NCBI GenBank assembly: GCA_013416795.1
Contig: RQSC01000028.1
Coordinates: 223,299-287,298, forward strand
From: Prasinococcaceae sp. CCMP 1430
Taxonomy: Eukaryota > Prasinodermophyta > Palmophyllophyceae > Prasinococcales > Prasinococcaceae
DNA length: 64,000 nucleotides
Reading direction: 5' to 3'
In this document: piece after piece, positions 39,638-48,632 of the stretch
Position numbering within the stretch: the first letter of the stretch is position 1
Layout: each line of letters begins with the position of its first letter
Translations under genes and position numbers: made by a program
Notes under the pieces: generated by a model
Database searches by the model: none
What the model was told of the DNA's origin: nothing
What the model saw: only the letters and a program-made list of their open reading frames with translations

Positions 39638-42600
39638 TCAGGTGGGCAGGCCCAGCTCGTTTCCCAACATGAACAACAGCTCTCGCGTCTTGTCAGCGAT
39701 TGTGCGGTCCTCACAGCCCACACATGCCACAAGCGGGCCGTAGAGCAGCAGGAGCTGTGTGTGCCCGGGGGCGGCCGGATCCGCTTCATCGGCGCCTGTG
39801 GCGAAGGTGTCCGAGCCAGCCACGAGCGCGCCGACGATGCTGCCGCCGCCACGTGCCCGCGCGCCGCGTGCCGCCCGCGCGACAGCCAATCCATCCGCGG
39901 CCACCTCCTGCGCAACATCGGGCTGAATGGTGAGTGATGCCAGCGCATCGAGCATGCTTGTCACGAGCTCAGTACGTGCCGAAGATGGCGCACTGACGCC
40001 GTCAACACGTCGTGAGGCCCTGCCGTATGAGCGTAGCATGCCATCACAGTTGCCAAGCACCTGCGGAAGCGCTGCCATCGCCGCGCGGGGTCCCGCTACC
40101 CCACCTGCCAGTGAGAAGAGCTGACGCATCGCAACCGTAGCGACGCGAAGGAGCGCGTCCTCCCCGTCCGGCGAGATGGCCACGCCGGCCGGTGCCTCGT
40201 CAAGTGCTGCCGCCCGCGTTGCCCACGTGCGCCCTAGCGTTGTCGCGAGCTTGTCGAGCGGCTCGCGATCCGGGCATGCCGGCGCGACCACGCCGCCGAT
40301 AACTCTACATGCCTCTGCGTCTATACTCTCGGAGTGGCCATCAGGTCCGCCCAAGGTCGTCGCCAGCGGCCTGCTGAGCAGCGCGTCGAAGGCGGCTGCA
40401 AGCGCGGGCCACGCCTGCCGGCCGCCCATGGGGTGCGCCGACGATGCAGACGCAGCAGCTACGCCCTCGCGAGCGCAGCTTACGAGAGTGTGCGCGGAAA
40501 GCGTCCACGTTTCCGGCGCGCCGGAGGTTGCACCTTCGGTGAGTTGGCTGTTGCCTGATTCTCGTAGCCTGGAACCGAGTGCAGCTGCCACTGCGGCAAG
40601 CATACTCGCACGAGCCGGCGCGGGCGCACTCTGTGTGTAAATGTCCGACAATGTGCCGCACGCCGCTCGAACAAATGCCTGCGATTGCGCTCCGCCGCCC
40701 CATGCCGTAGCAGCACCGCCACTGCTGTGCGCGTCGTCGCCAGGGCCAGTACGCTCGCGGTCGGCTTGCACGTACTCGGAGAGAAGCTTGATGAGCGTGC
40801 GCCACTGCGCATCTGCAGTGGGAGCGATGCCCGCCAAGCTCGACAGCGCCGCTCGCTGGACGGCTGGCAGGTCGCCCGCCATGCCCTGCGGCCCGTCTGC
40901 CGCACCAGCTGCGAGAGGAAACCTCACAAGCCTATCCAGCATGTTGAGCACGGGAGTCACGTCTGCAGCTACACCCGTGGCGCCACTGGCCTTGCATTTG
41001 GCACACAGCTCGCCCAGCGCGCCGGCAAGGCCGGTGCGCGAGCCTACGTGCGGCACGTGCTCGCTCGTGCTATTTGTGGCCGCGATGCACGCAAAGTCAA
41101 CCATGGACGAGAGCGCATCAATACCATCCTCCCAGATCCCTGTAGACACGGCAAGTTCGGGGTGCCCCCCAAGGACCGTCACCACGCTCGCAGATGCCGC
41201 ACTCGCTACCTCGCGCGAGCCCTCGCGGAAGGCAGTGAGAACGAAGTCCACGAAGAACGCCCAAGTGACAACCGCGGGCGCGTGCGCGGCACGCGAGTCG
41301 CCGGCAATGCGTTTCGAGCCCACGTTGCCACCTGCGTGAGCCGCGAGCTGCGCCATGTGCGACCGCATGATTCTCGCAAGGCCGCTGAGCGCGAGAGTGA
41401 GCGTTTCGTCCCATTGCTTGGATGCGGAATTGCGGCTGTGGTGAACGAGCATGACTCGGCCCGCGCTCAACTCCTTCGCCGCCTCCTCCGTCGTGCTCGC
41501 GGCGGCCGCAGCCTCCCGTACACGAGCAACTAGCGGCAGCAACACCCCGTTGAGCGCCCTGTCCCATCCCATGCGTGGCAGTGACGCGCCGTTCGCTGCC
41601 AGCGCGCGCACCAGCGTACGCAGCGAAGCGTTGCGAACTTCAGGCCTCGAGTCCGTGGAAATGCTGTCGAGGCGGGCGAGCACGGGCAGAAGCGCAGCTG
41701 CCACGGCGTCGCTCTCGCCCTTCGCTGAGCTTGCCGCGGTGCTGTTGCTGCCAAAGCCACCTGTGGCATCCAGCTTCACTGGCGTCCTGCCTACGCCGTT
41801 TGCATCGCCCGCGGCCGCGCGGCCATCAGCTCGCGCAACCAGCGCGTCCGCCGCGCTCCAAAGGAGCCCAACCGCGGTAAGCGCCACATTCAGATCCGTG
41901 TCCTGGCTCGCGAATGCCGCGAGGCACTGCACTGCCTCGTCCGTGTGCTGTTCGGGCATCGATACGAGGAGGTCCGATACGATCAGTCGCGCACACGCAA
42001 ACGCCGGCTGCAGCGCGGCGGGGTCCTCCTCCGCCGCGACGGCCGTTATTAACGGAAGAATCTCCTTCCAACCCGACGTCAGCGATGCGCCACTCTCCTC
42101 GAGGGAGCGTAGGCACGCGCGCAGCACTGCTGCGCGTCGGACGGCGCCTCCGCTCTGCTGGGCTTCGGGGTGTTCGCCGGCAGCGTACACCATCCGCAGC
42201 GTCCGCGCAATCGTTTCTTCGAATTTGCCAGCAGGCGCCTGCTGCAGAAGTGTTGACACCGCCCTTTCCAACTGATCGGCCACGGACTGTCGCACTCCTG
42301 AGATCTCGCTCCCACCGGCGCTCACTAGGTGATCAGCCAGTTTCGGCCACATCTGCTCCTGGCGAGCCGACGCGCTATGGATCGCGAGGTCGATCATGTG
42401 CGGGATCGAAAAGAGCATGATCCCTTTGCTCGCACCCCCGCCTGCTTTACCCCCGGCCGCGGGCGTCGATGCTTGGGGGCTTCCGACACCCTCGCCGGCG
42501 GCAGGGCTCGCACTGACGCTCGCTTGACTATCCCTCTCATCCCCTTGAAGCTTGGCCTCTTGCATCTCTTGTTCGGACACAGTCATCAGCGCGTCGAAGA

Positions 42601-44770
42601 GCGCGGCAACCGCCTCGTCAGACAAATGCGACGTGGCTGTAAAGAGCATGGAAGAGCTCGCAAGCAGGACGTCCAGATCCGCCCCGCGAGAACCCTCTTC
42701 CTGCGTCGTCGCATGCGGCGAGTTCAGCGTGCGCTCGAGCGCCCAGAGTGTCTGTAGAACGAGCACCCACGATGGGCCAAGGAAGTCCGCCAGTCTATGC
42801 GCAATATTAAAAAGCGTGCGGAGGGCCTGCACATTGCGCAGCGTGAGAACCACGCCGGCGTCCTCCGGCACGGTCACGTGCGCGTACTTCGGGTGAGGGT
42901 CATCAGGTGGCGAGCTGCTGAGGCCCAGCTCCGCCGTTGCTGCGGCTAGAATCACCTCGACCCCGGACGATTGGCGCTGCGGTAATGGTGTTGCCGCGTC
43001 GCCCGTCTCCCGACTCCGCGCCCGCGAGCGCGAAGCCATCGTGAAGCCACACAGCGATGCGAGGAACGCATCGCGCGCCTCGATCTGGCCCAGCACGCCC
43101 GCAGCCTGTGTGAACGCCTGGTAGGCCTTGAGGATCTCCAGGATGAGGGATTCGCCGGTCGCAGCGGTCAGCAGGTCCTTCAGCGGCGGCAGTAGCGTGA
43201 ACGCGAGCTCGGCCAATGTCGCTGCCGCGACGTCCCTACTGCATGGTGGCGGCGGCGATGCGTCCTCGCCAGCGCCTGCCATCGAGCCCTCGCGATCTAC
43301 GGTAGTGCTCGTGGTCGCATCCGCGAGCGCCTCGCAGGACCGACAGAGGCTGCACAGCGTATCGATGGCAATTGCGAGACCGCGCGCTTCGCATTCGGCA
43401 AGCGACATCCCGCCGTTGGCGCCGCCCGAGTTCGTGTTCTCGGCGGCAGCGGCAGCCTCAACCTCAGCGGTGAGCTCGACACCTTTCGCGACGCCTGCAA
43501 ACAACGAGTGCAGAGGATCCATGATGAGGGGCTCATCCAGCGGTAGAGCGTGCACCTCTCGTGCGGCAGCGGATGCGATGCTTGCGACGAGATTCGTGCC
43601 GCGCTCGTCGGTAGCATACTGCGCTGCGAACCTGCCAACAGTGGCAAAGTCTCCAACCGCTGCCCGAAGCGCGTCGAGGGCGCATAGGCGCTGCCACAGG
43701 GGCATACTGGGGCTAGTGCCCTGCAGGAGTGAGGTCAGAAAGACCATGCACTCGGTCGGCAACAGCGTGAAGAATTTTTTGGTGATGGTCGCTACCGTCT
43801 GCGTGAGCAGCCTGTGGGTCGCAACTGCCTCATCTGTGGCTGAACCTGCGCTCCGCGTCGAAGTCGCGTTGAGGCTCACCATGACGAGCGATACGACGCG
43901 TTCGCGCAGAAGCTTGTTGAAGGCGTCCACGCGCATGAATATGTCCGCTCGCGTCGCCAAGATGAACTCCAAAATCTCAAGAGCGAAAGAGCGAGGGACG
44001 GGCGGGGAGCTCAGCCACGAGGGAGAGCCTCCGCCAGCCAGAGTGCAAAGGTCTGCGAACAGCAGTAGTGCGGTGGCTGTCGCCGTCTCCTCGTCGGCAT
44101 CCGGGGCCATCGCTGGCGTGGGGGTCGATGGCTCGGGCGAGACTGCCGTCCCCTGCTCAGATGCGGTCACGCCCTTTCGCTGCGCGGGCGCTATGGTGAG
44201 GCCACACTCTGACGTCGCGTGCTCGAACACAAATCCAACTGCCTGGCGCAGCGTCGCTCCTGCTGTGGATGCGACGTTTGGCGCCGTGCGCGTGTTGCTG
44301 AAGAGCCTCAGGCAGATGCTGAGCACCGCGCTGGTCCCCTCGGCGTCGCTAGGCACAACAGCCGCGCTCTGCAGCAGCGTGAGCACTGTTTGCAGCACCT
44401 TGAGCTGCACGGTGTCGTCCGTCGACTGGGCGTGAGCGTGCACGGCCGACACAATCGTCGGCATCTGGCCGAGCTGCACCTGGTCGTATGAAACTAACCG
44501 CTGAAGGCCCTGCAGCCCCAGGGCGATCAGGCGATTGGTGCGCGCCTCGCACGCCAAGAGGAAGGCGTGCAGGATTTCCTCCGCACGCAGGTCGACCTCG
44601 GCGACGCCCCCGTTCGCAGCAGCGACACGCGCGTACGCATCCGCCGCCGCGCGCGCAACCGCTGCGCCGCGCTCCGCCGCCTCGCGCACCTTGCCCTGCA
44701 TGCCGAGGCTGCGCCGCTGCGCCGCCTCGGTCGCTATCGCGCGCAGGTCCGCCTCGGTCGTCGCCAGCAT
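39638..44770 (-). CDS. MON2: MON2 homologue (DCB/HUS Golgi trafficking scaffold)
   Basis: Large ARF-GEF-related protein without a Sec7 catalytic domain, acting with Dopey at the trans-Golgi and endosomes. It is an intronless 1710-aa frame. The start at 44770 (MLATTEADLRAIATEAAQRR) is chosen because the DCB domain begins there: GKVREAAERGAAVARAAA, ILHAFLLACEARTNRLIALGLQGLQRLVSYDQV, VQLKVLQTVLTLL and STAGATLRQAVGFVFEH are conserved. Later parts include the HUS-like segment SLCGFTM and ADFLGPSWVLVLQTLWALERTL, and long HEAT-like helices to the C-terminus ELLFMLGNELGLPT. The absence of introns over 5 kb contrasts with most neighbours. An in-frame upstream ATG at 44974 gives only basic low-complexity residues. 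Confidence 0.88.
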   Translation of the reverse strand: MLATTEADLRAIATEAAQRRSLGMQGKVREAAERGAAVARAAADAYARVAAANGGVAEVDLRAEEILHAFLLACEARTNRLIALGLQGLQRLVSYDQVQLGQMPTIVSAVHAHAQSTDDTVQLKVLQTVLTLLQSAAVVPSDAEGTSAVLSICLRLFSNTRTAPNVASTAGATLRQAVGFVFEHATSECGLTIAPAQRKGVTASEQGTAVSPEPSTPTPAMAPDADEETATATALLLFADLCTLAGGGSPSWLSSPPVPRSFALEILEFILATRADIFMRVDAFNKLLRERVVSLVMVSLNATSTRSAGSATDEAVATHRLLTQTVATITKKFFTLLPTECMVFLTSLLQGTSPSMPLWQRLCALDALRAAVGDFATVGRFAAQYATDERGTNLVASIASAAAREVHALPLDEPLIMDPLHSLFAGVAKGVELTAEVEAAAAAENTNSGGANGGMSLAECEARGLAIAIDTLCSLCRSCEALADATTSTTVDREGSMAGAGEDASPPPPCSRDVAAATLAELAFTLLPPLKDLLTAATGESLILEILKAYQAFTQAAGVLGQIEARDAFLASLCGFTMASRSRARSRETGDAATPLPQRQSSGVEVILAAATAELGLSSSPPDDPHPKYAHVTVPEDAGVVLTLRNVQALRTLFNIAHRLADFLGPSWVLVLQTLWALERTLNSPHATTQEEGSRGADLDVLLASSSMLFTATSHLSDEAVAALFDALMTVSEQEMQEAKLQGDERDSQASVSASPAAGEGVGSPQASTPAAGGKAGGGASKGIMLFSIPHMIDLAIHSASARQEQMWPKLADHLVSAGGSEISGVRQSVADQLERAVSTLLQQAPAGKFEETIARTLRMVYAAGEHPEAQQSGGAVRRAAVLRACLRSLEESGASLTSGWKEILPLITAVAAEEDPAALQPAFACARLIVSDLLVSMPEQHTDEAVQCLAAFASQDTDLNVALTAVGLLWSAADALVARADGRAAAGDANGVGRTPVKLDATGGFGSNSTAASSAKGESDAVAAALLPVLARLDSISTDSRPEVRNASLRTLVRALAANGASLPRMGWDRALNGVLLPLVARVREAAAAASTTEEAAKELSAGRVMLVHHSRNSASKQWDETLTLALSGLARIMRSHMAQLAAHAGGNVGSKRIAGDSRAAHAPAVVTWAFFVDFVLTAFREGSREVASAASASVVTVLGGHPELAVSTGIWEDGIDALSSMVDFACIAATNSTSEHVPHVGSRTGLAGALGELCAKCKASGATGVAADVTPVLNMLDRLVRFPLAAGAADGPQGMAGDLPAVQRAALSSLAGIAPTADAQWRTLIKLLSEYVQADRERTGPGDDAHSSGGAATAWGGGAQSQAFVRAACGTLSDIYTQSAPAPARASMLAAVAAALGSRLRESGNSQLTEGATSGAPETWTLSAHTLVSCAREGVAAASASSAHPMGGRQAWPALAAAFDALLSRPLATTLGGPDGHSESIDAEACRVIGGVVAPACPDREPLDKLATTLGRTWATRAAALDEAPAGVAISPDGEDALLRVATVAMRQLFSLAGGVAGPRAAMAALPQVLGNCDGMLRSYGRASRRVDGVSAPSSARTELVTSMLDALASLTIQPDVAQEVAADGLAVARAARGARARGGGSIVGALVAGSDTFATGADEADPAAPGHTQLLLLYGPLVACVGCEDRTIADKTRELLFMLGNELGLPT

Positions 44771-45648
44771 CACGCGCGGCTCGGGGAGCGCGGGCGGTGT
44801 CGCGCGCGCGGTGTGGCCCGCCAGCCGGGCTGTTGACGCACCCGCCGCACGCGCAGCACAGCGCGCACGCTCCTCCGCCCGCCCGCCCGGCACGCGCACG
44901 CGCGCGGCCCAGCGTGTGAAGCCCGTTTTCCCGCTCCGGGTTTTCGCTGTGTCCGCAACGCACGATCTCTTCATCTTTTATTCAGTAGGTCCGCACATTT
45001 CGTCGCGAATCCGCGAATCAGTTGTTTTTCAAATGCGACTGCTTCCGACATCGGCCCTGCTGTTTTTTTTGTTTTGTTTTTTGTTTTGTTTTGTTTTGTT
45101 GGTGGTGTTTGTGTCGGATGTCGAGAACCGACGGATGGCGAATTTGACGGAGGCTTCGGCCGTCAAACTTGCGCGGTATCCCCCACCCCACCCCCCACCC
45201 CGCCCCACCCTGGCGAGCGCGCGCTGTGTGTGCGCCGCGTCGTCTCCGCTGGTTTTTTCGCGCGTTTGCAAACGCAGCGGCGGCAAACGGTGAGTCCATG
45301 AATAGACCCGGACAATCCGCAATGACCACGGTCTCGAGGCGGAGTCTCTCGTAATACCCAGGGTCTCGCTGCGGCTTTGAACCGGTCAGACCCCCAACAG
45401 ACGGAGCGGGGGCGGGCGTCATTGCGTGCAGCGCGGCCATCGCGGCATGAGCCACACGCCGTGCGGGCGCCGCCGGCGCGGGCGAGGCTGGCGAGGCCGG
45501 CGACGCTGGTGGGGCGGGCGCCGGCGCAGCTCGGCTCTCTGGGTGGGATCTGGTCGACCTTGGCGCGCTCCTCGGGACGGTCGGGTGCTCGGCGCTTGCA
45601 GTCGCGACGAAGAACGCGTACGCCGCGGCGCCGGCGGTTGCGCTGCCG
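44771..45648. other. Intergenic: divergent MON2 and TPR gene promoters
   Basis: Holds T-rich repeats (TTTTG units, 45061-45100) and an AT-richer part 44940-45060. No recognised gene. The frame encoding the TPR protein is open through its 3' part (at least from 45601), so the first exon of that gene may lie here. Confidence 0.5.
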
Positions 45649-48498
45649 GTGCTGTGGCTCGTCAGCGCGCGGCAGCGCGCGCTGCTGCAGGAGGCCCAGA
45701 GCGCGGCGATGACCTCGGAGCTGAACACGCTGGCGGGAGAGATCGTGCGCCTGCGAGATGAGCTTGAGGACGCACGCACGCGCGAGGCGGCGGCCGCGGG
45801 CGCCGCGGGTGCCGCCGACGCGGCCGCCTTGCGTGCCGCGCAGGAGGCCCACCTGGCTGAGCTGGGCGCTCTCCACGCGCGGCTGCTTGCGGCGGCGGCG
45901 AGCGTCGAGTCTGCGGGCGTCGACGCCGCGGCCGCCACAGAGAGGCTAGGCGCGCAGAGCGAGGCGATCGCCGCTGACATGCGCGGTGCAGCCGCTGGTG
46001 CCATTGCGGATGCCGTCGGGACGCGCGCGATGGAAGTGGAGAACACCGCCGAGGTGGCCGCCCGGGTGGGATCGCTCGAGAGCGCAGTGAGAGAGGCCAC
46101 CGCAGCGCAGGATGCGCAGGCAGACGCAATTGCACAGGCCATAGAGTCCGTGGAGGCCGCGGCGGCTGCAGCCTCGGCGGCGTCCCGCAAGGAGGGCCAA
46201 GTGGCGAGTGGAACGGGCAGCGGCGACACGGGAAGGGCGGCGACGGAGGCGGCGGCGGCGGCGGCGATGCAGGCAGTTGAGGAAGTATCCGCTGCGAGCG
46301 ACGCCCTGCGCGCTACCATCGACGCGCTAGCCTTGCAAAGGGATACCGACGCCACCGCGCTCGCCTCAGCCGCTGGGCGGGTTGAGGCCGTCGTCGGTGA
46401 GGTGTTGCGACAGCAGGAGTCGCTGGGCGATCGCAGCGCCGACGCAATGGATCCCGTTGGCGAGGAGCTGCGCTCGACACTCTCGGAGCTGGTTGCGTCG
46501 ATCGACGAGCTTACTGAGTCACAGGAGGAAGCCCAGCAGTATCAGCGTGCCCAAGCGGCAGCACAGGCTGCTGTGATGATGCAGCTCGGTGCACGAGCTG
46601 ATTTTGCCCCCAGAGACGTCGCGCCCTCGGACCTGTATCAGCAGGCGGTGGACAAGGAGGTGCAGCTCGGCACTCTCGCTGACGACTTCGCAAATGAGGA
46701 CGCGGCCGACGGTGAACGTTCGGTGGCGTTTCAGGAGTGGCTCGAGGCCGCGTCGGACGAGCTCGAGGCGGCTGGCGACGCCGCTGCGGCCAGCCCCGTG
46801 GCCAACGGGAACCAGATGCAAGCCGGTGAGCAGAGGGGCAGCGCGGAGGCCAGCGCATACGATCCGGGCGTCGAGCAGGCGACATTTCGCCCCGACGCCG
46901 ACGCTGGTGGGGATTTCGTGTACTACGATGACGGCGGAAAGCAGGACGCTCAATTCGGCGCTGGCGGCGACGCACAGCCGACCACCTATGATGACGTGGC
47001 GGAGAGCGATGCGTTTTCGTACACTGAAGGATACTACTACGAGGGACCAGACGCGTACACATCCGGGGCACAGGCCCGCGAGGAGGTCGAGGACTTTCCT
47101 TTCGATGACATCGAATACGATGTTGATCGGGGAGAGTACTTTGATCAGACGCAAGTACCGCTGGAGGATGCTTCGTGCGCCGACGATGCAGGCGCCCCGC
47201 GGGCGCCAATGCAAGCCGCTGAGGAGGGCAGCGAGGAGGCAGCGGAGCCACGGGCGGAGAGCGCGCTTGCGGTGGAAAGTTGGGGCGTGGACGGCGCCCT
47301 GCAAGACGGAGGTGCCGACGCGGACGCTGCCGACGCTGGCGCCAGCGCCGTCGTCGAGTCGGACTCGATGGGATTCCCGCCCGAATCGAGCGACGCTATA
47401 TATGGCAGCGTCGGGGGGGACGGCACAGACTCCGACGGCGCGGGCGTGTTGGATGCGGAAGACAGCTACGAGGTGTTAGCGGAGGACACAATCGCACTGA
47501 AGGGTGAGGCCACACCAGTGGGGCAGCCGCAGCAGCGGAGCTCTTCCCAGGCCTGGGACGACGAAACTGGGGGCGATGGCGTCGACGATGGCAGCGCAAG
47601 AGACGGCGGCGAGGGAAGCACGTCATCGGTGGCTGATGCACCCGTCGAAAGTGAGGAGCTGAGCGCTGCGAATGTGGGGGGGCAGCAAGGGGACGCCGAT
47701 GATGAGCGGGGCTCAGGTGGGGGGGATGAGGCTTCGGCCTTGGTGCGGGAGCCAGCGGTGGACAACACCGCCGTGGATGAGCTTATTGCGCGGGCGACGG
47801 AGGCGCAGCTTGAGGCTGAGGGCCTCGCCGCCTCGGCCGCCTCTGACACCGATCTGGATGCCGCGTTCGACGCACTCGATGAGGCGCGCGAGCTCCTTGG
47901 CGAGGCAATCGATTTGGCGCCCGCCAATGGCGGCACATATGCGTCGCTCGGCTGCGTCGGCCTGCAACTGGCGCAACTCTATATGCAGGAGGCCGCCTCA
48001 CTGGCGGCGGACAATGATGATCGCGCGGCGGACGCCAGTGCAGCGGAGGCGGAGACCGAGCTCCTCTCCGCTTCGCAGAATTGCCGAGAGGCGCTCGCTA
48101 GGGAGCCGCGCAGCGTGCGCGCGCTGTTCAACTGGGGCCTGTCGCTGCTGCTGCGGGCGGAGATAGCGAGCGACCAGGGTCGGCCAGCGGAATCCGCGCA
48201 GATGTTTGCTGCAGGCGCCGAGAAATTCGATGCGGCATTGTCGCTCGACGAGGATTCCGCCGAGGCATTTGTCAGGCTCGCGCAGTGTCTCGTGAGACAG
48301 GTCGAAGACGAGGTGCGCTCCGGTGGCACGTCGGGCGACCCCACCGCCGAGGAAGCACTGGCTGAGTTGCTGGACGAGGCAATCGAGGCGTGCGAGCAGG
48401 CGCTCGACGTGGACCCCAGCGACTCAAATGGCGCAGAGACTTGGCTCGCGCGTGCGGAGGACGGCCTCGCAGCGCTTGGCTTCGAGTCGAATGTGTGA
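45649..48498 (+). CDS. Acidic coiled-coil protein with C-terminal TPR-like repeats
   Basis: A 949-residue frame of no recognised family. The N-terminal 300 residues are Ala/Glu-rich coiled coil (SELNTLAGEIVRLRDELEDA onward). Just before them is a hydrophobic stretch, AVALPVLWLVSA, that may be a membrane anchor or targeting segment. The middle (about 300-700) is very acidic, rich in Asp, Glu, Gly, Tyr and Ser with clusters such as FVYYDDGG and EGYYYEGP. The last 220 residues are helical with TPR-type spacing (LGEAIDLAPANGGTYASLG, CREALAREPRSVRALFNWG, FDAALSLDEDSAEAFVRLA, CEQALDVDPSDSNG), similar to plant TPR proteins where they bind partners. The start codon is not an ATG in this frame, and the open frame continues upstream. 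Function unknown; organelle localisation is only inferred. Confidence 0.7.
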   Translation: MLWLVSARQRALLQEAQSAAMTSELNTLAGEIVRLRDELEDARTREAAAAGAAGAADAAALRAAQEAHLAELGALHARLLAAAASVESAGVDAAAATERLGAQSEAIAADMRGAAAGAIADAVGTRAMEVENTAEVAARVGSLESAVREATAAQDAQADAIAQAIESVEAAAAAASAASRKEGQVASGTGSGDTGRAATEAAAAAAMQAVEEVSAASDALRATIDALALQRDTDATALASAAGRVEAVVGEVLRQQESLGDRSADAMDPVGEELRSTLSELVASIDELTESQEEAQQYQRAQAAAQAAVMMQLGARADFAPRDVAPSDLYQQAVDKEVQLGTLADDFANEDAADGERSVAFQEWLEAASDELEAAGDAAAASPVANGNQMQAGEQRGSAEASAYDPGVEQATFRPDADAGGDFVYYDDGGKQDAQFGAGGDAQPTTYDDVAESDAFSYTEGYYYEGPDAYTSGAQAREEVEDFPFDDIEYDVDRGEYFDQTQVPLEDASCADDAGAPRAPMQAAEEGSEEAAEPRAESALAVESWGVDGALQDGGADADAADAGASAVVESDSMGFPPESSDAIYGSVGGDGTDSDGAGVLDAEDSYEVLAEDTIALKGEATPVGQPQQRSSSQAWDDETGGDGVDDGSARDGGEGSTSSVADAPVESEELSAANVGGQQGDADDERGSGGGDEASALVREPAVDNTAVDELIARATEAQLEAEGLAASAASDTDLDAAFDALDEARELLGEAIDLAPANGGTYASLGCVGLQLAQLYMQEAASLAADNDDRAADASAAEAETELLSASQNCREALAREPRSVRALFNWGLSLLLRAEIASDQGRPAESAQMFAAGAEKFDAALSLDEDSAEAFVRLAQCLVRQVEDEVRSGGTSGDPTAEEALAELLDEAIEACEQALDVDPSDSNGAETWLARAEDGLAALGFESNV

Positions 48499-48632
48499 GC
48501 GGCGCAGGCGCGCGTTGCTGCATCGAGGACTTGAAGGTGAAAATCTTTGTTCAAGCCTACCGTACGGGTAACGCACTTTTTGTTCAAAATTTATGGCCTC
48601 GACTTGTATCGCGCCCGGGTTGATCTGTGTGG

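Noticed and set aside
43128-44435. 435-residue + strand frame
   Set aside because: Antisense shadow of MON2, which has clear DCB-domain conservation.
45018-46355. 445-residue minus-strand frame
   Set aside because: Ala/Ser-rich shadow of the coiled-coil region of the TPR gene on the opposite strand.
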